Below, piece by piece: positions 37,501-41,780 of a DNA stretch of 64,000 nt. The DNA lies in the NCBI GenBank assembly GCA_963680875.1, contig OY804575.1, forward strand, positions 108,899,005 through 108,963,004. Reading direction: 5' to 3'. Source of the DNA: Bathymodiolus brooksi (taxonomy: Eukaryota > Mollusca > Bivalvia > Mytilida > Modiolidae). The notes beneath the pieces are model-generated. The model was given only the letters and a program-made list of their open reading frames with translations. It ran no database searches and had not been told where the DNA came from. The position numbers and the translations under genes were made by a program. Positions within the stretch are counted from its first letter, which is position 1, and each line of letters opens with the position of its first letter.

Positions 37501-37885
37501 TAGGTTGGTGGTTGGTGCTTAATGCCACTTTCAACAATATTTCAGTTGTTTCGTGGTGGTCAGTTTTATTGGTGGAGGAAACAGGAATACTCTGAGAAAA
37601 CCACCCACCTGTTGCAAGTCACTGACAAACTTATCACATAATGTTGATCAAATTTTAGATAAAACTAGTAACCAGATGTCAGAGCGTCTAGGCTTCATTA
37701 AGCTTCTGCTTTTCTTTTAGTTATTTTTCTTTTTAAATTCTGTAATGCATTTCAGGCAATGGTTCCAGTATGGTGTTTACATAGAGAAGAGTCAGATTGC
37801 TTTTTCTGACCCAACAAGTGATGGCAGACAATTGGCTCATAGATATACTGGCATCCCAACATTTTTGGTTTACAAGTATGATTAA
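4252..37885 (+). CDS. ESCO: ESCO1/2-family cohesin N-acetyltransferase, nine exons, 5' end missing
   Basis: Nine exons (4252-4575, 6184-7188, 9877-9949, 10765-10896, 11621-11716, 27106-27183, 28067-28132, 29586-29761, 37756-37885) join with matching phases and AG/GT borders to give about 693 codons. The family acetylates SMC3 lysines in the nucleus to establish sister-chromatid cohesion. Order seen: disordered basic N-part with candidate PIP box QINVKSFY; Ser/Thr/Lys-rich exon 2; C2H2 finger [19 protein letters not shown]...H; then [37 protein letters not shown], the acetyl-CoA loop [14 protein letters not shown], and the signature [10 protein letters not shown]...FLVYKYD before the stop. These C-terminal blocks are diagnostic of Eco1/ESCO. 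An initiator Met was not found; the first exon begins with the last base of a split codon, so at least one 5' exon lies upstream. ESCO1 versus ESCO2 cannot be decided. Introns are swollen by transposons. Confidence 0.93.
4627..5273. mobile_element. Non-autonomous hAT-like element, 16-bp perfect TIRs
   Basis: Perfect inverted ends CAGGGGTTAACAAATC (4627-4642) and GATTTGTTAACCCCTG (5258-5273), flanked on both sides by ATGTA. Subterminal ACTAGCCC words occur in both halves. There is no transposase. CAGGGG ends are typical of hAT elements, but the duplication seen is 5 bp rather than 8. It sits in the intron after ESCO exon a. Confidence 0.8.
5337..5497. mobile_element. Foldback MITE (long palindrome), copy 1
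   Basis: Arms AGAAATACATCATGGAAGCC ... GGCTTCCATGATTTATTTC enclose GTTTTAA...TTGGCAGATAT and ATATCTGCCAA...GTTAAAAC, so nearly the whole 160 bp folds back. The centre is ATCCCGAGCCAGAGGCGAGGGAT. The second copy is at 54708-54850. Confidence 0.75.
5779..6012 (+). mobile_element. tRNA-derived SINE, full length
   Basis: Head GGGGGCCGTCGTGATCG...AGTTGGATTTATAACTACC with B-box GAGTTCGAATCCC. The body is GAGGTGTACTTGATACAACA...GGTTTTCTCCGGGTACCC and the tail ATTATTGAAAGTAGCACTAAACACCA. It lies 170 bp before ESCO exon b. Confidence 0.8.
6184..7188 (+). CDS. ESCO: ESCO exon b (long disordered exon with tandem 35-aa repeat)
   Basis: Acceptor GTATTACAG|A; donor ACG|GTTTGT, chosen because it is the only nearby GT giving the phase needed by the next exon. 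An open frame continues 19 bases past the donor. Content is Ser/Thr/Lys-rich with several [ST]-P-x-[KR] sites (SPSKR, TPTK, SPSTR). Codons 6776-6880 and 6881-6985 are an imperfect tandem duplication of 35 residues starting [12 protein letters not shown]. Confidence 0.85.
7288..7332. repeat. (CT)n microsatellite joined to a poly-C run
   Basis: About 11 CT units followed by about 22 C. It lies just after the donor of ESCO exon b. Such runs are assembly-prone and the exact length is doubtful. Confidence 0.9.
7368..7551 (+). mobile_element. SINE, 5'-truncated
   Basis: Starts at the B-box region (AGTTGTGAGTTTGATACCC), then GATGTACTCGATACAACATT, GGTTTTCTCCAGGTACTG, and the tail GAAATATTGTTGAAAATGGC ending in ACACACCATTAAACC. 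The A-box half of the tRNA head is absent. Confidence 0.75.
8074..9624. mobile_element. Non-autonomous hAT-like element, 1.55 kb
   Basis: Ends GAGGGGTTTCAAAGT (8074-8088) and ACTTTGAAACCCCTG (9610-9624) are inverted copies with one mismatch. TACAGT flanks both sides (8068-8073 and 9625-9630). The 3' part carries GAGCTTCCGCCCCCTGGACC, a phrase also found in the element at 42800-43731, and AGGTACCTCCTAAAATTTAAG. No transposase frame is present. It contains an ultra-short palindromic insertion at 9058-9084. Confidence 0.7.
9058..9084. mobile_element. 27-bp palindromic insertion with 7-bp TSD (copy 1)
   Basis: Arms CAAGGACGTAT and ATACGTCCTTG around a TCTAT centre. It is flanked by GTTTCAT at 9051-9057 and 9085-9091. 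The core differs from the copy at 43935-43961 at only two central bases while the flanks are unrelated, so it behaves as a discrete transposed unit. Confidence 0.7.
9877..9949 (+). CDS. ESCO: ESCO exon c (small basic exon)
   Basis: Acceptor TGTTGCAG|G, donor TTG|GTATGT. Reads [20 protein letters not shown] and four more residues. It joins in phase on both sides. Its identity rests on the splice sites, phase and position immediately before the zinc-finger exon. Confidence 0.8.
10043..10260 (+). mobile_element. tRNA-derived SINE with internal deletion
   Basis: Head GGGGCTGTCGTGGTCATGAT, TAGTTGGATTTATTACTACC, B-box GTGTTCGAATCCC, then GAGATGTACTC fused directly to GGTCGGTGGTTTTCTCCGGG (the CGATACAACATTATGTGA segment is missing). 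Tail GAAATATTGTTGAAAGTGGC ATTAAACACCA. It lies between ESCO exons c and d. Confidence 0.8.
10765..10896 (+). CDS. ESCO: ESCO exon d (C2H2 zinc finger)
   Basis: Acceptor ATTTATAG|GAT, donor CCT|GTAGGT, 44 codons, phase 0. Contains the ESCO finger C-E-V-C-G-M-V-Y with H-E-K-L-H and the conserved LKFP that precedes GWKKERV in the next exon. Confidence 0.93.
11426..11600 (-). mobile_element. Possible LINE 3' end fragment
   Basis: Starts with (AATG)n then ACTTTTATTCTCATAAACCC, which on the minus strand reads as a 3' end with AATAAAAGT and an (ATTC)n tail, like the tetranucleotide tails of CR1-type LINEs. There is no coding remnant. It lies directly before ESCO exon e. Confidence 0.35.
11621..11716 (+). 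CDS. ESCO: ESCO exon e (start of acetyltransferase domain)
   Basis: Acceptor TGTTTTAG|GGA, donor AAG|GTCAGT, 32 codons, phase 0. Reads [20 protein letters not shown] then [12 protein letters not shown], matching the family pattern GWKxERVxxEF...HDPxxAxKK. The following intron is 15.4 kb and holds most of the transposons of the left half. Confidence 0.93.
11717..13238. other. Intron DNA, no gene; old repeat pieces
   Basis: AT-rich intron sequence. The stretch 11825-11960 shares GGTACTACCACCAGAATTT with the Harbinger-type MITE at 35771-36234. GTGTGTTAAGGCTGTTTC also appears in opposite orientation near 26050. The only discrete insertion found is the palindrome at 12783-12811. Confidence 0.4.
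12783..12811. mobile_element. 29-bp palindromic insertion with 7-bp TSD (copy 2)
   Basis: Arms CAGAGACATA and TATGTCTCTG (10 of 10 complementary) around nine bases. It is flanked exactly by CATGTAT at 12776-12782 and 12812-12818. Same architecture as 9058-9084, with a related but different terminal sequence. Confidence 0.65.
13239..13498. mobile_element. hAT MITE with perfect 8-bp TSD
   Basis: Starts CAGGGCCGTCTTAACAGCAT and ends TGCATTAATATGGCACTG, with subterminal CCCGGGCA and GGGGCCCCCGGGCA. AGTCTACT is duplicated at 13231-13238 and 13499-13506. CAGGG ends and an 8-bp duplication are classic hAT features. Confidence 0.88.
13499..15099. other. Intron DNA, nothing recognised
   Basis: No coding similarity, no TIR pair and no SINE were found. 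Short frames here are chance. Confidence 0.4.
15100..15275 (-). mobile_element. SINE, 3' part, interrupted by a Tc1-type insertion
   Basis: Minus-strand SINE tail and body: GTGTTTAACACCACTTTCAA (complement of the tail), GTCAGTTTTATTGGTGGAGG, CATAATGTTGTATC and the B-box complement GATTCGAACTC. The head continues at 16557-16632, after the element at 15276-16556. Confidence 0.8.
15276..16556. mobile_element. Tc1/mariner-type non-autonomous element inside a SINE
   Basis: Inverted ends CAGCACGCACAGCGCG...TTAGCAAGAAATCAC and GTGATTTCTTGCTAA...CGCGCTGTGCGTGCTG, flanked by TA on both sides (15274-15275, 16557-16558). Because it splits a SINE, the empty site (GTGATAGGTACTGATTGC) is predictable and fits a TA duplication. 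Both ends carry several subterminal words of the type GTCGGTGAAA / TTTCACCGACATTT, likely transposase-binding repeats. No transposase is encoded. Confidence 0.82.
16128..16165. mobile_element. 38-bp palindromic insertion with 7-bp TSD (copy 3)
   Basis: Arms CAAGGATTTATATAGTAG and CTACTATATATATCCCTG (two mismatches) around GA. It is flanked exactly by GATTAGA at 16121-16127 and 16166-16172. It sits inside the Tc1-type element. Confidence 0.65.
16557..16632 (-). mobile_element. SINE, tRNA-like head part
   Basis: Continuation of the split SINE: GGTACTGATTGCATAGGTAG, TTGTAAATCCAGCTACCAAA and CGATCACGTCCACGAAGGC, the complement of the head seen at 5779 and 10043. Confidence 0.75.
17235..17530. 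repeat. Degenerate CCACGATATAGCGTGG repeat cluster
   Basis: Words ATCATCGTGGAA.AGATTAA, CCACGATATAGCGTGG and their inverses recur at spacings of about 52-61 bp. The last copy is inverted (TTAATCTTTTCCACGATGAT), so the cluster partly folds back. No coding content. Confidence 0.7.
17663..17770. repeat. Terminal-type array of GGACAAAAAGTCACAA words
   Basis: Four units: GGACAGAAAGTCACAATTTT, GGACAAAAAGTCACAAAT (twice) and GGACAAAGTCTCA, at uneven spacing. A single inverted unit TTGTGACTTTTTTTCTACC lies at about 21728-21746, on the far side of the Mutator-like gene remnants. I infer that the two mark the ends of one element. Confidence 0.5.
17942..18113 (+). repeat. 45-bp tandem repeat made of a SINE segment, about 4 copies
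   Basis: Unit GAGGTGTACTCGATACAACA TTATGTGATAAAGTTTGTCAGTG-GT (two blocks) recurs at exactly 45 bp (17955, 18000, 18045, 18090). It is the internal body segment of the SINE, tandemly amplified without head or tail. Since 45 is a multiple of 3, it makes spurious repetitive reading frames on both strands. Confidence 0.88.
18114..18410 (-). pseudogene. Mutator-like (FLYWCH type) transposase fragment, minus strand
   Basis: The minus frame reads [20 protein letters not shown] ... [17 protein letters not shown] ... [20 protein letters not shown]. It parallels the plus-strand fragment just downstream ([17 protein letters not shown] ... [16 protein letters not shown]). This is the segment after the FLYWCH finger in such transposases. 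It is truncated on both sides and head-to-head with the plus copy. Confidence 0.65.
18428..19826 (+). pseudogene. FLYWCH-finger Mutator-like transposase, broken
   Basis: Pieces in changing frames: [18 protein letters not shown] ... PHNHAPS is a FLYWCH-type finger. [20 protein letters not shown] then [20 protein letters not shown] is the MULE catalytic start. [20 protein letters not shown] is the next block, followed by a TGA at 19236. From 19255 to about 19670 follows the C-terminal part with [17 protein letters not shown]. At least three frameshifts or stops are present. It lies between the 17663 array and its inverted counterpart at 21728. Confidence 0.75.
20002..21421. mobile_element. Helitron-like non-autonomous repeat, AGCTCACCTGG type
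   Basis: Starts AGCTCACCTGGCC and ends CCAGGTGAGC...AGGCTCCTGGGAGCCTCTGG. The end forms a stem-loop followed by CTGG|T, which fits the CTRR-T rule of Helitron 3' ends. The inside repeats a unit with AACCAAACTTTG, CTTGGATGG and CCAAGATGGC. Two units at about 20338 and 20494 are nearly identical with a 156-bp period. A second member is at 40040-41120. Confidence 0.6.
22151..22340. mobile_element. 190-bp MITE with 8-bp TSD
   Basis: Ends TGGAGCCCAGTAACTGACAT and ATGTCAGTTAACGGGCTCTG-TA are imperfect inverted repeats. CTTTATTG is duplicated at 22143-22150 and 22341-22348. The inner words GTTTATACGAAATAGT and ACTATTTCGTATAAC are also inverted. Probably hAT type. Confidence 0.72.
22425..22990 (-). 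mobile_element. Possible old LINE 3' part
   Basis: The left end TTCAATATTTTATTAAAGTC reads on the minus strand as a 3' terminus with AATAAAATA and a GATTCAGATTC direct repeat. The weak minus frame at 22771-22965 has no convincing reverse transcriptase motif. Low confidence. Confidence 0.25.
23340..24120 (+). pseudogene. Tc1/IS630-type transposase, degenerate and internally shortened
   Basis: Begins [15 protein letters not shown], then a helix-turn-helix-like [13 protein letters not shown] catalytic-type block [16 protein letters not shown] follows after several stops, then (in other frames) [20 protein letters not shown], and near the end a block resembling [14 protein letters not shown]. 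Multiple stops and frameshifts are visible. The DETWVNQNH motif identifies the DDE_3-like Tc1/IS630 group common in molluscs. No TIRs were located. Confidence 0.7.
24121..26747. other. Intron DNA, nothing firm
   Basis: AT-rich sequence with only short chance frames. A (GT)n stretch lies near 25705. A loose hairpin ACTGGTAC...GTACCAGT spans about 26380-26435. CCCCCACCTAGA occurs at both about 26076 and 26678, hinting at a degraded repeat, but no element ends could be set. Confidence 0.35.
26748..26945 (+). mobile_element. SINE, 5'-truncated
   Basis: Begins within the head (CAATCAGTGCCTATCACCAC), B-box GAGTTCGAATCTT, then GGTGTGCAACATTATGTGAG, GGTTTTCACCGGGTGCTCC and the tail AAAATATTGTTGAAAGTGGC GTTAAACACCA. 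It ends 160 bp before ESCO exon f. Confidence 0.8.
27106..27183 (+). CDS. ESCO: ESCO exon f
   Basis: Acceptor CTTTTACAG|ATT, donor AAA|GTATGT, 26 codons, phase 0. Reads [19 protein letters not shown] and continues to RSKYK, corresponding to the family segment V-x-E-L-x-x-x-E-L-G-F. Confidence 0.85.
27389..27609. mobile_element. PIF/Harbinger-type MITE, TTA TSD
   Basis: Inverted ends GCTGTGGAACCATAGCTCTT and (reversed) CTGCAGAACCGTAGTTCTTA, with TTA on both sides (27386-27388, 27610-27612). A related piece GCGGAACCGTAGCTCTTTAT lies at about 9267. It sits in the intron between ESCO exons f and g. Confidence 0.55.
28067..28132 (+). CDS. ESCO: ESCO exon g
   Basis: Acceptor TATTTTAG|GCC, donor CAG|GTAATT, 22 codons, phase 0: [19 protein letters not shown] then VTQ. 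This is the conserved FLFIS...GCxIAEP strand pair of the ESCO acetyltransferase core. Confidence 0.93.
28199..29070 (+). mobile_element. hAT deletion derivative retaining a 5' exon
   Basis: Ends CAGGGCTCTAC (28199) and GTAGAGCCCTG (29070) are perfect inverted copies. The flanks share CAAT only. Inside, a frame from 28424 to 28822 encodes the N-terminus of a transposase, and nothing of the catalytic domain remains. It lies between ESCO exons g and h, 66 bp after exon g. Confidence 0.72.
28424..28822 (+). CDS. N-terminal TTF-type zinc finger piece of a hAT transposase
   Basis: 132 codons. After a Ser/Glu-rich lead come [49 protein letters not shown] and SQKHEK. C-x2-C with a distal H...H, embedded in W-x-x-EF-W-L and F-K-x-x-S-L-x-x-H, is the pattern of the zinc finger at the start of ZNF862-like/hAT transposases. 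It is uninterrupted but lacks the catalytic part, so it could at most give a DNA-binding peptide. Confidence 0.65.
   Translation: MKVTTMCKNKTFFHFFLAKNKLVESTDREAGLPDATSTEVSSQNTNEGSGSKAEKRKFQDVWKSEFLWLIIYDYSRDVISCDVCRIAGPDIAGKTEFVTGKKKFKRESLVYHNKSQKHEKCFNIWYRQKTIP
29364..29515 (+). mobile_element. SINE, 5'-truncated
   Basis: Begins GAGGTGTACAACATTATGTG, then GTCAATGACTTGTGACAGGT, GGTTTTCTCCTGGTCCTGGG and the tail GAAATATTGTTGAATGAAAG. It ends 70 bp before ESCO exon h. Confidence 0.75.
29586..29761 (+). CDS. ESCO: ESCO exon h (acetyl-CoA binding loop)
   Basis: Acceptor AACTTTAG|GGT; donor AG|GTAAAA after two bases of an Arg codon. It encodes [20 protein letters not shown] and then [26 protein letters not shown] holds the Ser of the family active site, and RRRGIA is the R/Q-x-x-G-x-G/A acetyl-CoA loop. 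Confidence 0.95.
30318..31552 (+). mobile_element. Helitron-like non-autonomous element with central tandem repeats
   Basis: Left end TATACCTCCTGCAACAAAG...GTAGAGGGGTATACTGG (itself a small hairpin). The right end has GTGAGC-TGT-GCTCAC (stem-loop) followed by AGTAATG and CTAG|T, which is the Helitron 3' rule (hairpin then CTRR, T after). Alternatively AGTTTTAT at 30310-30317 and 31553-31560 could be an 8-bp TSD. The centre is a 161-bp tandem array. The architecture recalls bivalve pearl/HINE-type elements. Confidence 0.55.
30390..31458 (+). repeat. 161-bp tandem repeat, about 6.6 copies
   Basis: TTTACCCTATGTC recurs with the A at 30553, 30714, 30875, 31036, 31197 and 31358, exactly 161 bp apart. 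Units are nearly identical and include GATAACTTGAGTAGTGTTTC and CACTTTTGCCGTTCCAGAG. The outer units are the most diverged. The monomer length is close to that of the BIV160 bivalve satellite, but I cannot establish homology by eye. Confidence 0.93.
31553..32523. other. Intron DNA; duplicated poly-G motif
   Basis: No gene. TACAATTTGTGTGGTATTAGACCAAAGCACA-type sequence occurs about 2.5 times at 31830-31985, each with a GGGG-rich tract, a small local tandem duplication. Confidence 0.45.
32910..33020 (+). pseudogene. CENP-B/Tigger N-terminal fragment
   Basis: ATG followed by [20 protein letters not shown], the typical start of a pogo/Tigger transposase DNA-binding domain. It then runs out of homology and stops at 33018. 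The rest of the transposase is missing or scrambled. Confidence 0.6.
33306..34173. mobile_element. Long-TIR element carrying a first-exon-like segment
   Basis: About 110-bp inverted arms: GTCTACTAAAATCGTAATTT, ...CCGTACTGACCTTCATAAA, ATGAAGATTAACACCGAGTT on the left, and their complements (AACTCGGTGTT region as AATTCGGTGTTTAATCTTCA, TTTATGAAGGTCAGTACGG, AAATTACGATTGTGGTAGAC) on the right. Between them is non-TIR DNA with a host-like exon at 33611. Probably Mutator-like; a TSD could not be fixed. Confidence 0.6.
33611..33747 (+). pseudogene. Captured first-exon-like coding segment
   Basis: ATG at 33611, 45 codons plus two bases, ending at a strong donor AG|GTAAGC. It encodes [40 protein letters not shown] (two blocks) and ILLDR. 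The pattern (V-x-x-G-x-x-x-x-x-W-x-x-L-K-x-x-L-x-x-x-T-x-x-E-x-A-x-x-L-L-D) resembles the start of metazoan zinc-finger/THAP-like host proteins with an F/LLD helix. It is enclosed in TIRs, so I infer transduplication by the element. Confidence 0.5.
34213..34805 (+). mobile_element. 5'-truncated CR1/Jockey-type LINE, 3' end
   Basis: Frame 34240-34476 (about 78 codons) reads [29 protein letters not shown]...LLFGDDTLT and ends [11 protein letters not shown]. Its C-terminal layout matches the 57601-61052 LINE (LLFGSQ ... VQTYIKETCRF). The 3' UTR ends CAATAAAATATGTTTAATCT plus an A-rich tail, like the larger LINE. Confidence 0.75.
35390..35557. mobile_element. hAT-like 3' end fragment
   Basis: GCAGGATTTTGCACCATTT...GGGTCTTGGCGGCCCACAGACCC...CCTCCTACTTTTGAAAGTG..GAAAGCCCTG resembles the right ends of the elements at 8074-9624 and 42800-43731. 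No left end was found. Confidence 0.35.
35771..36234. mobile_element. PIF/Harbinger-type MITE, TTA TSD
   Basis: Ends GGGCTATTCCATTTAAATAT...CCTGGGAGGGG and CCCCTCCCAGG...ACTTAAATGGAATAGTCC, inverted, with TTA on both sides (35768-35770, 36235-36237). Between them is a CCACCACCACCAGAATTT tract. The GGGCTATTCC-type end and TTA target fit PIF/Harbinger. Confidence 0.78.
36238..37502. other. Intron DNA, nothing recognised
   Basis: AT-rich, no coding similarity. ATATTGTA and TACAATAT at 36688-36711 form a short hairpin without duplicated flanks. Confidence 0.4.
37503..37648 (-). mobile_element. SINE, 5'-truncated, next to the last ESCO exon
   Basis: Minus-strand SINE: complement of the tail (AATGCCACTTTCAACAATAT), GTCAGTTTTATTGGTGGAGG, AGAAAACCACCCACCTGTTG and CATAATGTTG. 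It ends 108 bp before the acceptor at 37755. Confidence 0.8.
37756..37885 (+). CDS. ESCO: ESCO final coding exon and stop
   Basis: Acceptor CATTTCAG|G at 37755/37756; the first G completes the split Arg codon. Reads [40 protein letters not shown] (two blocks) and YD, then TAA at 37883-37885. IAFSDPTxDG and the terminal FLVYxxx are the family C-terminal signature. A SINE ends about 100 bp before the acceptor. No clear poly(A) signal is seen in the first 100 bp after the stop. Confidence 0.95.
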
Positions 37886-38069
37886 ACCTTGAAATCCAGT
37901 ATTTATTTTGTAAAGGAGAATGAGATATTGGTACAGAAATTTTTTTTTATTCATCAACGTGTATGCTTTTCTTGTTGACATCAACTGTGATACAATTTTA
38001 TGAATATTTAGGCAGTTTTTGTTACCCCGGTTGTTACCCCAGTTAATGTTTTTCATAACCATGTTTATA

Positions 38070-38327
38070 CAGTGAAACTTCTCTGAACTATGACCTTTTG
38101 AATAAAAGTTAATCAGATTGTTCTTGGCAATCACTTTGTCTGCAAATAGTTTCTATGTTAAAACTATCAAAATCAACAAATCAATTTGCTCCAATTGTGG
38201 ACCTTCTGAATAAAAGTGAATTGGATTGTTCTTGGCAATCACTTTGTTCACAAATGGTTTCTTGTTAAAACTATCAAAATCATCTAATCAATTTGCTCCA
38301 ATTGTTTGATTAAGAGAAGTTTCACTG
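38070..38327. mobile_element. Tc1/mariner-type MITE with internal duplication
   Basis: Ends CAGTGAAACTTCTCT and AGAGAAGTTTCACTG, flanked by TA (38068-38069, 38328-38329). The interior is a 108-bp unit present twice (GAATAAAAGTTAATCAGATT... and GAATAAAAGTGAATTGGATT...). It lies in the presumed 3' UTR or downstream region of ESCO. Confidence 0.85.
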
Positions 38328-38329
38328 TA

Positions 38330-39485
38330 ATAGTCTAAAAGTGAATCAAGTTTTTTTTTTATCTGTAACCACATGATTATGTTATTGGGAGACTATTTGT
38401 ACATATTTTTGTTAACAAAGTAACTACATATATTTTATAGCTAATTATATAAGGAGATATGGAACAAACAGCTTTCCAGTTATTCAGATGGAAATCTCGG
38501 AGCCTAGTATTTTCGAAATAACCCATTTACATTCAATAGAAAACTTGTTACTATTCATTTTGCTATTTTATTTATTGGGAACAGAAGAGTCCTGTATTAA
38601 CATTTTAGCATGTTGCATTGTGTAAATATAGAAATTATTCAAAAAAAGATGTAGTTCTACTCAGTTAATCAAAGGGTAGTAAATTAGTTCTTAAAGCTTA
38701 CTGATTTATTTTGTGTATTTCTAGCTTTTGTCTGCGATATCCCTTTTTGTACAGAATTGATTTTATGCAAGTTTTGAAATGAACAACTTTTGACCACTTA
38801 ATTATGCTTTAATAATTGCCATTACATATTAAGATTAAATTAATGTGAAATGAAATGCACCTACTTCGGTTTCCTCACAAATTCTGTGACGTATTTAAGG
38901 TCAGTGATTTTCTCCACTAACTTCAGTTGCCTCTGAAAATCTGTGACTTATTGAAGGTTGGTGATTTTCTCCACCCACTTTGGTTTCCTCTCACGTTCTG
39001 TGTCTAATGGAAGATCTTTGGCTTTCATCACTTACGTTGGTTTCCTACGCCATTAAAATCGATGATATAGCAACAATAATTATCTGAAACAGTATCACAC
39101 ACCCAAAACCCTCATCTGCACCAGTATTAAATATAGGAAGTAATAAACAAAGTATCAAAACCATTAATTATAAAATGTCAACTAAGCAATCCACTAATTA
39201 ACAAGAACATAGTTGAAGCCACAGTATTTTTTGTTTAATATTTGTCAACTAATTCATTTTGTGTACTAAGTTAATGATTTGTAGGGTTTTTTCTTCTTTA
39301 TCTATTTTTGTGTTAAAGAATAACACTTAAATTTATGGTGTATAATAATGAGAAAAAAAAAATACAATGAGATTAATAAAAGCATGATTTATGAAATTTG
39401 TTTTTAAATGTTTGCAAGATTAAACTACAGCAAAACCCATGTAAACAACACCCAATGGGACCAGTGATTTGTGTTTATCCTAGAC
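38330..39485. other. Intergenic DNA with a degenerate SINE-derived tandem
   Basis: At about 38865-39065, three diverged units of roughly 65 bp read GGTTTCCTC...CTGTGACTTATT...GGTGATTTTCTCCAC, a tandemly repeated SINE body segment (GGTTTTCTCC..GGTTTCCTCC). A degraded tail ATCGATGATATAGCAACAAT follows. The rest shows nothing. Confidence 0.5.
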
Positions 39486-39690
39486 AGGGGGTTTCGTGGT
39501 AGTTGGATTTACAACTACCTATGTAATCGAGGTGTACTCGGTACATCATTATGTGATCAATTTTGTCAGTTACTTGCAGCAGGTTGATGGTTTTCTCCAA
39601 GTACTCTGGTTTCTTCTACCAATAAAACTGACGGCCACGATATAACTGAAATATTGTTGAAAGTGGCGTTAAACACAATAACCCTAATAC
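39486..39690 (+). mobile_element. SINE with internal deletion
   Basis: GGGGGTTTCGTGGTAGTTGG, TTTACAACTACCTATGTAAT fused to CGAGGTGTACTCGGTACATC (B-box part deleted), then GGTTTTCTCCAAGTACTCTG and the tail GAAATATTGTTGAAAGTGGC GTTAAACACAA. Confidence 0.8.
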
Positions 39691-40039
39691 TTTATCCTAG
39701 ACGGGTTATATTTGCCATGATTTTATGCCTAAGGCAGGCTTTCAAGCGGGCCCTAATTTTCCTTATTTTTTTACAGCAGCCGTAATATTCCTTATTAAAG
39801 CTTCAAAATCCTTTAAAAAAAAAAACCCTAATTTTTTGGTGAAAATCCTAAATTTTCAAATTTTGATAAATGCAACATAAAATAAGTGTTGGATTTAATG
39901 TATTTCTCAGAAGACATCTTGGTGGTTATCAGCATGGATTTGCACCATATTAGATTACTTTAATCTGATTGTATTAACATGCTGAATGTCGCTGTTGATG
40001 ACCATTGGCATGATCTTCTGAGTTGGTAATTAGCTTTTT

Positions 40040-41120
40040 AGTTCACCTGGACCAAAGGTCCATGGGAACTTTTGCCATCACTTGGCGTCCGTCGTCTGTA
40101 AACTTTTCACATTTCAAGCTTCTTCTCCGAAACCACTAGGCCAATTGGAACCAAACTTAGCAGGAATGTTCCTTGGATGGTCCTCTACAAAGTTTCTGTT
40201 TTTCGTTCCAGTCGGATATTCAACATGGCTGCCAGGGCCAATAATATGCTCTGATTGGCTGAAATTTCAAAGATCTTCTTCTCTGAAACTAATGAACTGA
40301 CTGAACCCAAACTGTAAATGAATGATCATTGGAATGTCCTTTACCAAGTTTCTGTTTTTTTTTATTCTGATCGGAAATCCAAGATGGCCACCACCGCAGG
40401 ACATAGATTAACATTGGACCCTATGGGAAAATTTTCATATACCTTCTTCTCAGAAACTTCAAATATGATTAAAGCCAAACTGTACATGAATGTTCATTGG
40501 ATGGTCCTCTACACACTTTAGGTTTTTTGTTCCGATATGAAATTCAAAATGGCGGCTATGGCACGACTTAGTTTAACATTGGACCCTATGGGGGAAATGT
40601 TTCAAAACGCTTCTTCTCTTAAACCACTTGGACAATTGAAACCAAACTGCCCAGGAATAATCATTTGAAGGTACTCTTAAAAAGTTTGGGTTTCTTATGC
40701 CAATCCAAAATGCAGGACATAGTTTTAACACAGTACCATATTGGAAAATATAGAAAAAATATTTTTCTTAAAAACTACTGAGCTGAATGAACCCATTCTG
40801 TGCATGAATGATCATTGAATGGTGTCTTAATAAGTTTGTGTTTTTTGTGATTATCTGAAATCCAAGATGGCCACCACCACAGGTCATAGTATTAACACAG
40901 GACCATATGGGAAAATACAGAAATATTTTCTTCTCTGTAGCTATTGCACTGATTGAACCTAAACTGTGCATCAATCATTGGAAGGTCCTTTACAAACTTT
41001 GTGTTTTTTATGTTGATCGGAATTCCAAGATGACTACCACTGCAGGACATAGTTTTTACATAGGACCAATTGATTCTTTTTATAACCAGGTGAACGATAC
41101 AGGCTCTTGAGAGCCTCTGG
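40040..41120. mobile_element. Helitron-like repeat, second member of the AGCTCACCTGG family
   Basis: Starts AGTTCACCTGGACCAAAGG and ends CCAGGTGAACGATACAGGCT...GAGAGCCTCTGG|T. The 3' hairpin is AGGCTC-TTGA-GAGCCT followed by CTGG. The interior has four to five diverged units with TGATCATTGGATGGTCC and CCAAGATGGCCACCA. It shares both ends and unit design with 20002-21421. Confidence 0.6.
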
Positions 41121-41454
41121 TGTATTTATATTCTCCCTGGAGGTGAGTACAGAATGTTTTTCTTTTATATTGATTATTGAATTTCTGCCTTTTTTTGGTC
41201 AAAAAAGTCATAAAAATAGCCCTTATTTTTAAAGAATTTTGCCCTAAAAAAAAAGAGAGAAAAAAAAAGCCCTTATTTTTCACAAAATCTTGCTTGCAAG
41301 CCTGCTAAGGCCATTAAAATGTTTATGATGTAGCAGGCAGAGATTTTTATTTTATAATTGAATCTATTTAATGCTTCCCGAAAAAAAAAGATAGGAGAAA
41401 ACAAAGAAAAACAATGTTTGACAAAACACTACAAAAACCTAAAGATTGAGAAAC

Positions 41455-41780
41455 ATGAATCTGGCTAAAAACTAAAAGTTCAGTCCTGAAGGGTAAGCAG
41501 TTTCTGTTCTACTTGTTGCATCTGTCATGTTACTCTTGCTGGCTAAAAACTAAAAGTTAACTCCTGAAGGGTAAGCAGTTTCTGTTCTACTTGTTGCATC
41601 TGTCATGTTACTCTTGCTGGCTAAAAACTAAAAGTTCACTCCTGAAGGGTAAGCAGTTTCTGTTCTACTTGTTGCATCTGTCATGTTACTCTTGCTGGCT
41701 AAAAACTAAAAGTTCACTCCTGAAGGGTAAGCAGTTTCTGTTCTACTTGTTGCATCCGTCATGTTACTCTTGCTATAAGT
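41455..41780 (+). repeat. 78-bp tandem repeat, 4 copies
   Basis: GGCTAAAAACTAAAAGTTCA recurs at 41463, 41541, 41619 and 41697, exactly 78 bp apart, with very little divergence. Since 78 is 26 codons, it leaves an open repeated frame (LKTKSSLLKGKQFLFY), which I consider accidental. Confidence 0.92.
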
